Source: an uncultured Collinsella sp. (lineage in GTDB: Bacteria; Actinomycetota; Coriobacteriia; Coriobacteriales; Coriobacteriaceae). From it: a stretch of 64,000 nucleotides of DNA. This document shows, piece after piece, positions 1 to 7,285 of this stretch. The position numbers and the translations under genes are program-made. Location: NCBI GenBank assembly GCA_900758885.1, contig CAAETD010000070.1:32712-96711 (forward strand), given 5' to 3'. The notes below the pieces were generated by a model. The model had not been told where the DNA came from. It made no database searches and saw only the letters and a list, made by a program, of their open reading frames with translations. Positions within the stretch are counted from its first letter, which is position 1. Each line of letters starts with the position of its first letter.

Positions 1-426
1 CTCAAGACCCAGGCCGCCAAGGGCTCCATGCTCAACACGCCCAACACCTTTGGTATCTACGTATGCGGCAAGGTGTTCCGTTGGGTTGAGAAAACCGGCG
101 GACTTGCCGCCATGGCCGAGCGCAACTGGGCCAAGGCCAATCTGCTCTATGACCTGCTCGAGCACAGCGAGCTGTTCCATAGCACTACGCAGGCCGACAG
201 CCGCTCCATCGCCAACGTCACCTTCCGCACCGGCGACGCCGAACTCGACGCGGCCTTTGTCGCAGGCGCGGCCGGGCACCAGATTCAAAACGTCAAGGGT
301 CATCGCCTGGTGGGCGGTATGCGCGCCAGCGTCTACAACGCCGTGACCATGGAAGACGTGCAGGCACTGGCCTCGTACATGAAGGACTTCGAAGCGCAGC
401 GTAGTTTGAGCCCGCGATCTAACTAG
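1..426 (+). CDS. serC: Phosphoserine aminotransferase, C-terminal part (cut by window edge)
   Basis: The reading frame is open from the first base, so only the last 141 residues are present. SerC is a PLP-dependent class V aminotransferase that converts 3-phosphohydroxypyruvate to phosphoserine in the cytosol. The visible part is the small C-terminal domain. It includes the stretch ending GHRLVGGMRASVYNAV, which is typical of SerC and helps bind substrate phosphate. The PLP lysine would lie upstream of the window. The stop TAG is followed by a GC-rich hairpin (GCCCGC/GCGGGC, about 427-441) without a T-run. serA begins 72 bases later, so the two serine genes are probably co-transcribed. Confidence 0.9.
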   Translation, partial: LKTQAAKGSMLNTPNTFGIYVCGKVFRWVEKTGGLAAMAERNWAKANLLYDLLEHSELFHSTTQADSRSIANVTFRTGDAELDAAFVAGAAGHQIQNVKGHRLVGGMRASVYNAVTMEDVQALASYMKDFEAQRSLSPRSN

Positions 427-498
427 CCCGCAACGCGCGGGCCGACCAGCCATCTCAAACCACCCTGTTTAGATCAAAACCTGCTAAGGAGTTTTTCT

Positions 499-1662
499 AT
501 GCGTAAGATTAAGACCATCGACGACATCACCAAGGACGGCAAAGTCGAGTTTGGCGAGGGCTACGAATTTGTGAGCACCACCGAAGAAGCCGACGCCATC
601 CTGATGCGCTCGACCGACCTGCACGGCTACGAGCTGCCCGAGGGCATCCGCGCCATCGCCCGCTGCGGCGCCGGCGTCAACAACATCCCCATCGAGGAGT
701 ACGCCAAGAAGGGCGTCATCGTCTTTAACTCCCCCGGCGCCAACAGCAACGCCGTCAAGGAGCTCGTCCTGGGCATGCTGGTGCTTTCGAGCCGTGGCGT
801 GGTGCAGTCGATGAACTGGGTGCGCGACAACGCCGACGATCCCGAGATCCAGGTCGATGCCGAGAAAGCCAAGAAGGCTTTTGTGGGCCGCGAGCTCAAG
901 GGCAAGCGCATCGGCGTCATCGGCCTAGGCAACGTAGGCTCCAAGGTCGCCAATGCCTGCGTCGACCTGGGTATGGACGTCTACGGCTACGACCCGTTCA
1001 TTTCCGTCGAGCACGCGTGGGTGCTGAGCCGCGAGGTGCAGCGCGTGGGCACGCTCGAGGATCTCTGCCGCGGCTGCGACTACCTCACCGTGCACGTGCC
1101 CAGCAAGGCCGACACCATCGGCATGATCAGCACCGAGCAGATTAACCTGCTGGCACCCGACGCTGTGCTCATCAACTACGCACGCGAGACCATCATTGAC
1201 GAGGACGCCGTCGGCGACGCCCTGCGTGCAGGCAAGCTCAGCTGGTTTAGCTGCGACTTCGCCACGCCCAAGACCGTCAAGATGCCCAATACGTTTATCA
1301 CCACGCACTCGGGCGCCGGCACAGGCGAGGCCGAGGCCAACTGCGCCGACATGGCCATCAGCGAGCTCAAGGATTACCTGGAGAACGGCAACATCGCACA
1401 CAGCGTCAACTACCCCGCCTGCAGCATGGGCAAGGCGCGTGCCGCAAGCCGCATCGCCTGCCTGCACGCCAACGTGCCCAACATGATCGGCCAGATCACG
1501 GCCATCCTGGCCAAGGACAACGCCAACGTGCAGCGTATGACCAACGAGTCCGCCGGCGAGAACGCCTACACCATGTTCGACACCGACGAACACCTAGACA
1601 GCAGCACCATCGAGGCGCTCAAGCAGATTCCGTCGATGTATCGCGTGCGCGTGATCAAGTAG
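499..1662 (+). CDS. serA: D-3-phosphoglycerate dehydrogenase
   Basis: A 387-residue protein that oxidises 3-phosphoglycerate with NAD+ in the first step of serine synthesis. It has the 2-hydroxyacid dehydrogenase layout: a split substrate domain with RCGAGVNNIP near residue 55, an NAD-binding GLGNVGSKVAN fingerprint near residue 148, and a C-terminal ACT-like segment (residues about 310-387) that may sense serine. The catalytic His is probably in THSGAGTGEAE, where many homologues have HxGxxTxEA. The ATG follows AAGGAG. It lies just downstream of serC and ends at a strong terminator, so serC-serA forms a unit. Length matches short, single-ACT SerA forms. Confidence 0.95.
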   Translation: MRKIKTIDDITKDGKVEFGEGYEFVSTTEEADAILMRSTDLHGYELPEGIRAIARCGAGVNNIPIEEYAKKGVIVFNSPGANSNAVKELVLGMLVLSSRGVVQSMNWVRDNADDPEIQVDAEKAKKAFVGRELKGKRIGVIGLGNVGSKVANACVDLGMDVYGYDPFISVEHAWVLSREVQRVGTLEDLCRGCDYLTVHVPSKADTIGMISTEQINLLAPDAVLINYARETIIDEDAVGDALRAGKLSWFSCDFATPKTVKMPNTFITTHSGAGTGEAEANCADMAISELKDYLENGNIAHSVNYPACSMGKARAASRIACLHANVPNMIGQITAILAKDNANVQRMTNESAGENAYTMFDTDEHLDSSTIEALKQIPSMYRVRVIK

Positions 1663-1725
1663 CGCCGACTGACCTGACGGGCAGTTCCCCATGTGGCCTG
1701 CCCGTCGCTGACATTGAATGCCCGC

Positions 1726-1761
1726 GGGGGCGCCTTTCGCACGAGAGGCACCCCCATTTTT
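1726..1761 (+). terminator. Rho-independent terminator after serA
   Basis: A stem of GGGGG plus GCCT pairs with AGGC plus CCCCC around a short loop and is followed by ATTTTTG. A second GC stem (GACGGGCAG/CTGCCCGTC, about 1676-1706) lies just upstream without a T-run. The pair closes the serine unit before the M20 peptidase gene. Confidence 0.8.
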
Positions 1762-1839
1762 GTGAGCGCTCCATTAAATGCACTGAGCCGCTTCTTGGCA
1801 TACAATCTGTATGTTGACCTAACTATCTGTGAGGTGCCT

Positions 1840-3060
1840 ATGGTTGATACAGATTTTGCTTGGCGGCTTACGCAAGGGCTCGTGCGGATCGACAGTTCAG
1901 ACCCGGGTGCGTATGAGGACGAGATTGAGCGCTATATCAAAGCGTTGGTTGAGGAACGGTTGGCGCAGCTGAGCTATCCGGTACTCGATGCCGTGCAGAT
2001 TGCAGAGCACGAAGTACTCCCCGGACGCCGCAATCTAATGGTCACCGTGCCGGGCCAAAGCGACGAGCCACGGCTCGTCTACATCTGCCATTTGGATACC
2101 GTCACCTTGGGCGATGGCTGGGACGCGGACATTCCGCCGCTCGGAGCGATCGTGCGCAACGATAAACTCTACGGCCGCGGTGCCTGCGACATGAAGAGTG
2201 GCCTGGCCTGCGCCATTGCCGCACTGGTCCATACGCTCGAGCGCGTGGCGGCGGATGGCGCGCTGCCCCGCCGCGGCTTTTCGCTCATCTGCTCGGTCGA
2301 CGAGGAAGATTTTATGCGCGGCTCAGAGGCAGCCATCGATGCTGGCTGGGTCGGCTCGCGTGAATGGGTGCTGGACACCGAGCCCACCGACGGACAGATC
2401 CAGGTGGCGCACAAGGGTCGCACGTGGTTCGAGATCGAGATGACCGGCGTCACGGCGCATGCGAGCCAGCCTTGGAAGGGCGCGGATGCCGTCGCCGCCA
2501 TGGCCGAGGTCGTGTGTTCGCTCCGTCGCGCGTTTGTGGCGCTGCCCGCGCACGATGAGCTGGGGCCTTCGACCATCACGTTTGGCCAAATCGAGGGCGG
2601 ATATCGCCCCTACGTCGTACCCGACCGCGCCAAAGCCTGGGTCGACATGCGACTGACCCCGCCGACCGATACGGCCGCCGCGACGCGCATGGTAGAGCAG
2701 GCCATCGCCGGCGCCGAAGCCGCCGTTCCCGGTTGCCATGGCAGCTACACCGTGACGGGCGACCGCCCCGCCATCGAGCGCGACCCGAACTCTCCCCTTC
2801 TAGCAGCGCTCAAGCGTGCCGCCGATGACGTGACGGACGCGGACACGACCGTCGGCTTCTTTACCGGCTACACCGACACCGCCGTCATTGCCGGCAAGAC
2901 AGACAACCGCAATTGCATGAGCTACGGTCCCGGGTCGCTCGCGCTCGCGCACAAGCCCAACGAATATGTGCCCCACGCCGATATCGTTCGTTGTCAGCAG
3001 GTGCTAATCGCGCTCGCCGATAACGTGCTCTGGGACGCGAGCGGCCAAGTTGGGGCATAA
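1840..3060 (+). CDS. M20-family metallopeptidase (ArgE/DapE-like)
   Basis: A 406-residue cytosolic metallohydrolase of the ArgE/DapE/carboxypeptidase M20 family, which cleaves amide bonds of small N-acyl amino acids or peptides. The di-zinc ligands are visible in order: CHLDT (His), GRGACDMKSG (bridging Asp), DEEDF (catalytic and ligand Glu), LDTEPTD (acidic ligand) and LAHKPNEYV (His). The dimerisation lid domain spans about residues 190-300. I chose the ATG at 1840 because GAGGTG lies just upstream. The frame stays open to 1693, but that extension runs back over the serA terminator. Substrate cannot be told from sequence. It separates serA from the DUF1015 gene often found beside serA. Confidence 0.85.
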   Translation: MVDTDFAWRLTQGLVRIDSSDPGAYEDEIERYIKALVEERLAQLSYPVLDAVQIAEHEVLPGRRNLMVTVPGQSDEPRLVYICHLDTVTLGDGWDADIPPLGAIVRNDKLYGRGACDMKSGLACAIAALVHTLERVAADGALPRRGFSLICSVDEEDFMRGSEAAIDAGWVGSREWVLDTEPTDGQIQVAHKGRTWFEIEMTGVTAHASQPWKGADAVAAMAEVVCSLRRAFVALPAHDELGPSTITFGQIEGGYRPYVVPDRAKAWVDMRLTPPTDTAAATRMVEQAIAGAEAAVPGCHGSYTVTGDRPAIERDPNSPLLAALKRAADDVTDADTTVGFFTGYTDTAVIAGKTDNRNCMSYGPGSLALAHKPNEYVPHADIVRCQQVLIALADNVLWDASGQVGA

Positions 3061-3099
3061 TAAGCCGCGAACAAACCGACTCGTGCGTTAGGACCGCCC

Positions 3100-3780
3100 A
3101 TGAAAGCACTTCCGTTTCCCTGCATCCGCCCGGCTCAGGACCGCGTGCTCGAGGCGCTGCCTGCAATGGGCAGCATCCTGAGCGGCAACGATGCTCTGCG
3201 CGGAGCCATTGCCGATGGTCTGATGCTCAAGGACCCGGGTGCGGCGTATTACGTGTACGAATGCTCGGGCGAGCCGGGACGTGTGACGGGTGTCGTGGCG
3301 ATCTGCCCGGTTGGTGCGCTGGCGGGCGGCGACGCGGTTGCCGCCGATACGACCGCCGCTGCGCGCGCAATCGCCGACCTCAAGGTACAGCCCCGTCCCG
3401 TAACGCTTGTCTACGAAGCCTCTCCCGTCATGGATATCATCCTCGGCGCCGCAAAAGAGGGCGCTTCACTCAATGCCGTCACCGACCCCGCCGGCATTAC
3501 GCACCGCGTGTGGGAGGTCAAGCGCGAGGACGCCGTCGGGGCCATCCGCGCCATGCTCGACCAGGCGCCGGAGCCGGCACTGGCCGACGACCCTGCCTAC
3601 GCTGTCGCACTAGTCGAGGCATCACAGCTCCTGGCCGACGATGCACGTGCCGCCGGCACCTACACGGGCAAAGAGCCGTTCAACTTTGCCGTAGCTGCGC
3701 TCTTCCCCGCCGCGCAGGTCAGCGGCGGCGCGGCGCAGGTTCCGACGGGTCTGCTCACGCACCAGGTCGCGCGGTTCTAG
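3100..3780 (+). CDS. DUF1015-family protein, short form
   Basis: A 226-residue protein of unknown biochemical role. The opening (KALPFPCIRPAQDRVLEALPA), the middle (YYVYECSGE followed by a hydrophobic GVVAICPV strand) and the HRVWEV segment match the general pattern of DUF1015 proteins. These are often encoded beside serC and serA, and that context suggests a link to serine metabolism. Many family members are about 400 residues, so this is a reduced form lacking most of the C-terminal half. It begins 40 bases after the M20 gene and ends at a strong terminator. Family assignment is moderately firm; function is unknown. Confidence 0.6.
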   Translation: MKALPFPCIRPAQDRVLEALPAMGSILSGNDALRGAIADGLMLKDPGAAYYVYECSGEPGRVTGVVAICPVGALAGGDAVAADTTAAARAIADLKVQPRPVTLVYEASPVMDIILGAAKEGASLNAVTDPAGITHRVWEVKREDAVGAIRAMLDQAPEPALADDPAYAVALVEASQLLADDARAAGTYTGKEPFNFAVAALFPAAQVSGGAAQVPTGLLTHQVARF

Positions 3781-3824
3781 CAAGACCAGACCGTCCAGCA
3801 CAAAAATCGGCAGCCCAACAAACA

Positions 3825-3866
3825 GGGGGCGGAGATGCAGCAGGTACATGCATCTCCGCCCCTTTT
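3825..3866 (+). terminator. Rho-independent terminator after DUF1015 gene
   Basis: A perfect 14-bp stem (GGGGCGGAGATGCA pairing with TGCATCTCCGCCCC) around a 9-nt loop, followed by TTTT. It lies between the plus-strand DUF1015 gene and the convergent minus-strand phosphatase. Confidence 0.85.
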
Positions 3867-3909
3867 GCGTCGAGAAGTTATGCCGACGACCCGTGCCGCC
3901 GCGCTCGCG

Positions 3910-4545
3910 TTATCCGCGCTGCGGACCCGCAGTAGCCACGAGCGGTTCAAGCCCCAGCTCGCGCGCGTAGTCTTCCTGCGTAAAGACTTCGACCAGTTCA
4001 AACGTATCGGCCGCATCGTCAAACGCAAACTGCAGCACTGAGCAGTTGCCCGGCACGCGTTCGCGCTCGTCGGCCGCCGCGCCCCGCACGTGGTCCAAAA
4101 ACTCCTTGATAGCCGAGCCGTGGCTCACCGCGAGCACGCACTCGTGGTCCGGACGTCGCATAAGATCGGTTATCGTCGCCGCCATGCGCTCGCGCACCTG
4201 CATCTGGCCCTCGCCGCCAAACTGACGATAGAAATCTCGCCACGGCCGCTCGGGCATAAGCATCACGCGCTCGGCCTCAAAGTCGCCAAAGAACCACTCA
4301 CGCAGACCGTCCAGGCGCTCGTACGCCAAGCCCGGCCACAGGTTGGCGATAGTCTGCTCGGTGCGATGAAGTGTGGAGGTGTAGGCATGATCGGGTTCAA
4401 TGCCGCGCGCACGTAAGAACATGCCGGCACGTGCCGCCTGGTCGCATCCCAGCTGCGTGAGCGGTGAGTCACTCCAACCCTGAATAATGCGCTTAAGGTT
4501 GAATATTGTCTGCCCATGACGAACCAGATACAGGTCTTTATTCAT
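3910..4545 (-). CDS. Histidine phosphatase family protein (phosphoglycerate-mutase-like)
   Basis: A 211-residue member of the branch-1 histidine phosphatase superfamily. The phospho-accepting His is in LVRHGQT (about residue 9) and the second catalytic His in AVSHGSA. This branch includes cofactor-dependent phosphoglycerate mutases, CobC and small-molecule phosphatases, and the substrate here is not evident. The ATG at 4545 follows AAAGGA with good spacing; an upstream in-frame start lacks a site. The neighbour that ends 17 bases upstream on the same strand is a clear paralogue with the same motifs, so the pair looks like a tandem duplication. Confidence 0.85.
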   Translation of the reverse strand: MNKDLYLVRHGQTIFNLKRIIQGWSDSPLTQLGCDQAARAGMFLRARGIEPDHAYTSTLHRTEQTIANLWPGLAYERLDGLREWFFGDFEAERVMLMPERPWRDFYRQFGGEGQMQVRERMAATITDLMRRPDHECVLAVSHGSAIKEFLDHVRGAAADERERVPGNCSVLQFAFDDAADTFELVEVFTQEDYARELGLEPLVATAGPQRG

Positions 4546-4562
4546 AGGGGTCCTTTCGTTCG

Positions 4563-5105
4563 TTACCAATCAAGGAGCGAAAACGCACCGTCGCAATAGC
4601 CAAAATGAAGCACGGCACCGTTGTCGGGTAGCTCTCCCCCGCCAGTCACATACTCAAGAAACTCCTGGCAGGAAGAGCCGTGGGAGACTGCCAGCACACA
4701 GTCGTGCTGCGGCCTGGCCATGATGTGGGACAGCGCCGCGACCATGCGCGACTGGAGCTCGCCTTCAGACTCGCCACCAAAGGCCACCGGATAATCGCCC
4801 CAGGGCTGCGGCGGCATCTCGCGATTTGATGTACCCTCCAGCGAGCCCAAATGCCACTCGCGCAGGTCATCGACCAGCTCTATCGAGCGGCCCTCACCAG
4901 CAATTAGCTCAGCCGTATGCCGCGCCCGGCCCAACGGCGAGGAATACACACGGTCAAAGGTCACGCCACGCGCCTCAAACGCCGCGCGCGTCGCCAGCGC
5001 CTGCTCGCGCCCGCGCGCCGTAAGCGGCGAATCGTGCCCACCCTGCAAAATGTTCTGCACATTGAGCTCAGTCTGCCCATGCCGCACCAAATACAAATCT
5101 GCCAC
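4563..5105 (-). CDS. Histidine phosphatase family protein (tandem paralogue)
   Basis: A 180-residue histidine phosphatase with LVRHGQTELN at the N-terminus and the second catalytic His in AVSHGSS. It starts with GTG at 5105, supported by GGAGGA seven bases upstream. It shares the order of motifs with the following gene (DSPLT after the first motif, LREW in the middle, SHGS near the end), showing a common origin. The second copy is about 30 residues longer. The two form a small minus-strand operon. The reaction is unknown; a general phosphatase acting on sugar phosphates or nucleotides is the usual family role. Confidence 0.85.
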   Translation of the reverse strand: MADLYLVRHGQTELNVQNILQGGHDSPLTARGREQALATRAAFEARGVTFDRVYSSPLGRARHTAELIAGEGRSIELVDDLREWHLGSLEGTSNREMPPQPWGDYPVAFGGESEGELQSRMVAALSHIMARPQHDCVLAVSHGSSCQEFLEYVTGGGELPDNGAVLHFGYCDGAFSLLDW

Positions 5106-5121
5106 ACGTCCTCCCCTCGCA

Positions 5122-5154
5122 CCACCGCAAAGGGGACAGGTACCTTTGTGGTGG
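5122..5154. repeat. Intergenic hairpin element (GGGGACAGGTACC type)
   Basis: The arms CCACCGCAAAGG and CCTTTGTGGTGG (11 of 12 pairs, one G-T) enclose GGGACAGGTA. It lies between the nitroreductase stop and the phosphatase start, both on the minus strand. There is no clear T-run, so it is an inverted repeat rather than a standard terminator. It shares the CACCGCAA arm with the repeats at 21724-21792 and 24998-25064. Confidence 0.5.
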
Positions 5155-5187
5155 TTTACCGCCGGATCACACCGCGGTGACGCTCAG

Positions 5188-5859
5188 CTACACCAGTACG
5201 TCGGCAAGCGGGCGCTTGGGTACGTGGTGCACCTGCGCCTCGTCGCGCCAGTAATTAATTGAGCCGTCGGGGTTGGAATCGATCGCATCAATCACCTGCG
5301 TCTCGGCCGGAACGCCAAACGCCATGATCAGCTTGAGCTCATACTTGTCGCTATCGAGCCCCATGGCATCGATCGCGTGGGGCGTAAAGGCCTTGAACAT
5401 GCAGGCAGCCACCTCGGGCGTGGCGCTGCGGGCGGCGAGCATCATCGTCTGCGCGGCAATGCCCGTGTCGACCTCGGTAATAGGAGCGGCGGGCTTGCCC
5501 GGAACGGCGCGCTCGGCAAGAATCGCGATGTAGCCGGTCGGGCGCTCGCCCTCGGCAGGACCCGACCAGTCCTTAAGCGCGCCGGCCCATGCAAGCTCGT
5601 CAAACACGCGAGCGCAGTCCTCGGAACCGCTTACCACATGAAAACGCAGACGCTGAGCATTGGCGCCGCAGGGAGCCAGGTGCGCCAGTTCCGCCAGCTC
5701 GAGCAAAAACTCGCGCGGCACGCGCATGGACTCGTCAAAGCGACGGCACGTACGGGCGCGGCGGACCAGCGCGTCAAACGTGTCCAGGCCGAGCTTTTCG
5801 CAACCTTGCTTTGCCATCGACTCCGCGCTAGACGGCGCCGCGGGAACTGTTTCGTTCAT
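5188..5859 (-). CDS. Nitroreductase family protein
   Basis: A 223-residue flavoprotein of the nitroreductase fold, which uses FMN and NAD(P)H to reduce quinones, nitro compounds or related substrates. The N-terminal RRARTCRRFDES segment corresponds to the R-S/T-x-R FMN phosphate-binding region (about residues 35-45). A later GIAAQTMMLAA helix is the usual Gly-rich FMN contact. The ATG at 5859 was preferred over a TTG four codons upstream, although the ribosome site is weak. A 19-bp sequence resembling a DtxR/IdeR iron box lies 29-47 bases upstream, so iron-dependent control is plausible. The physiological substrate is unknown. Confidence 0.8.
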   Translation of the reverse strand: MNETVPAAPSSAESMAKQGCEKLGLDTFDALVRRARTCRRFDESMRVPREFLLELAELAHLAPCGANAQRLRFHVVSGSEDCARVFDELAWAGALKDWSGPAEGERPTGYIAILAERAVPGKPAAPITEVDTGIAAQTMMLAARSATPEVAACMFKAFTPHAIDAMGLDSDKYELKLIMAFGVPAETQVIDAIDSNPDGSINYWRDEAQVHHVPKRPLADVLV

Positions 5860-5887
5860 AGGGACCCCCAATTTCGGGCAATTGTTC

Positions 5888-5906
5888 TTAGGAAAATCTA
5901 ACCTAA
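5888..5906. promoter_or_regulatory. Candidate DtxR/IdeR-type iron box
   Basis: The sequence TTAGGAAAATCTAACCTAA has both outer arms of the DtxR/IdeR operator (TTAGG and CTAACCTAA). It differs from the consensus only in the centre of the left half. It lies upstream of the nitroreductase in the divergent gap before the DUF308 gene. A DtxR/MntR-family regulator is encoded at 14458-14847. Binding is inferred, not shown. Confidence 0.5.
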
Positions 5907-6094
5907 AACGTAGGCAATAACGAACAGGGCTGCAATGTTCTACACCTGTTGAATAGAAAATCGCGACGTGGGGAACAACGGAAACAATTCGGGGCCTTTG
6001 GGTTACGTTTCACCCTCCCCGACCCATACGTCAGCGCCTTTAGGCGATACTGGTCGTAACGATCAAGGCTTACGCCGCACGGAAAGGAGACATT

Positions 6095-6697
6095 ATGGGC
6101 ATCTTTAAGAATGATGACCAAAAATCGAGCCAGTTTGGATTTGACGAGAAAAGCATGGCAGGCAAGGCCGTCAAGGCCGTGCGCTGGATTTACGCCATCA
6201 CGGGCGTCTTGGCGCTCGTCGCCGGCATCGCACTGCTGTTTGCGCCCGCCAAGTCCCTCGTCTTCTTAACGACCGTCTTGGGCTTCTACTTTGTGATCAC
6301 GGCCGCGATCAGGCTGTTTACCGCTGTTTTCGAGCCACTGCTGCCCACCGGCTGGCGCGTCACGAGCATCATCTCCAACCTACTCATTATCTTGGGCGGC
6401 GTCATAATCCTGCGCAACCAGGCCTTCTCGACCGCGACGCTCACCACGATGGTGGTTATCGTGGCCGGCTTTGGCTGGATCGTCGAAGGTGTCATGTCCA
6501 TTCTGGAGTCCGAGCTTTCGTCCAACCGTGCCCTCGCCATCCTGAGCGGCGCGCTCTCCATCATCGCCGGCATGTTCGTGTTTATCTATCCGCTGTGGTC
6601 GGCCAAGATGCTCGTCATCTTTAGCGGCGCCGCACTGCTGGTGTTTGGCGTAACGCTGATTGTTCGCGCTATTCAATTTGGCAAACTGGTGCACTAG
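6095..6697 (+). CDS. DUF308 / HdeD-family membrane protein
   Basis: A 200-residue integral membrane protein. After a soluble N-terminus of about 25 polar residues, six hydrophobic helices can be read, in three pairs, at about 28-50, 55-77, 88-105, 108-130, 145-163 and 168-192. This matches the DUF308/HdeD repeat architecture. HdeD in E. coli is linked to acid resistance, but the function of actinobacterial members is unknown. The ATG follows AAAGGAGA. Its stop codon is directly followed by the start of the YaiI-family gene, so translation of the two is likely coupled. Confidence 0.75.
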   Translation: MGIFKNDDQKSSQFGFDEKSMAGKAVKAVRWIYAITGVLALVAGIALLFAPAKSLVFLTTVLGFYFVITAAIRLFTAVFEPLLPTGWRVTSIISNLLIILGGVIILRNQAFSTATLTTMVVIVAGFGWIVEGVMSILESELSSNRALAILSGALSIIAGMFVFIYPLWSAKMLVIFSGAALLVFGVTLIVRAIQFGKLVH

Positions 6698-7180
6698 ATG
6701 CCGCGAACGCTCTTTATTGATGCAGACGCCTGCCCGGTCACGCGCGAGTCGATTGACTGCGCGCGGCGGGCGGGCGTCGCCGTCGTTATCGCCGGCAACA
6801 GCACACAGAACCTGGAACGCCACATTCGCCGCGACGATCCGCGCGACGTCGAGCATGCGCGACGCGGATTTTGGGTCACGACGCTCGATGTGAGCGTGGG
6901 CGCCGACAGCGCCGACTTTGCCATTGTCGAACGCCTGCAGGCGGGCGACGTAGTCGTGACGCAGGACATTGGCTTGGCGAGCATGGTGCTCGGGCGCGAT
7001 GCCGCCGCCATCGGCGTGCGCGGGCGCGTCTACGATAAGGCGACCATCGACATGCAGTTGTTTATTCGCCACGAGGAAAAGAAGGTACGCCGCGCCGGGG
7101 GACGCACTCGCGGACCGGCGGCATTTACCAGCGAAGACCGGGCCCGCTTTAAACGCAACCTCACCGAGCTGCTGCACTAA
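6698..7180 (+). CDS. YaiI/YqxD family (DUF188) protein
   Basis: A 160-residue protein of the UPF0178/DUF188 family, which has a PIN-like fold. The family signature is clear: IDADACPV at the N-terminus, a VVTQDIGLA segment near residue 88 and a conserved VRGRVYD after it. These acidic positions suggest metal binding and possible nuclease activity, but no reaction is established for the family. The ATG directly abuts the TAG of the DUF308 gene with no gap. A terminator-like hairpin follows the stop. Confidence 0.85.
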   Translation: MPRTLFIDADACPVTRESIDCARRAGVAVVIAGNSTQNLERHIRRDDPRDVEHARRGFWVTTLDVSVGADSADFAIVERLQAGDVVVTQDIGLASMVLGRDAAAIGVRGRVYDKATIDMQLFIRHEEKKVRRAGGRTRGPAAFTSEDRARFKRNLTELLH

Positions 7181-7182
7181 CC

Positions 7183-7227
7183 AAGGTAGATTTTTGGGAC
7201 ATGCCTAAAAATCTACCTTTTTGTTTT
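7183..7227 (+). terminator. Rho-independent terminator after DUF188 gene
   Basis: A perfect 13-bp stem (AAGGTAGATTTTT with AAAAATCTACCTT) runs into TTTTTGTTTT. Its left arm is also one end of a larger inverted repeat spanning 7186-7285. Confidence 0.8.
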
Positions 7228-7285
7228 GGCAGCGGAAATGCCCTGGTCACAGGGGTAGATCGTAAGACATGTCCCAATAATCTAC
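7186..7285. repeat. 100-bp element with 18-bp inverted ends
   Basis: GTAGATTTTTGGGACATG (7186-7203) and CATGTCCCAATAATCTAC (7268-7285) are inverted copies matching at 17 of 18 bases. A degenerate third copy (GTAGATCGTAAGACATG) lies just inside the right end, and a small CCCTG/CAGGG hairpin is in the middle. The element fills the gap between two convergent genes and touches the stop codon of the metal exporter. Confidence 0.6.
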
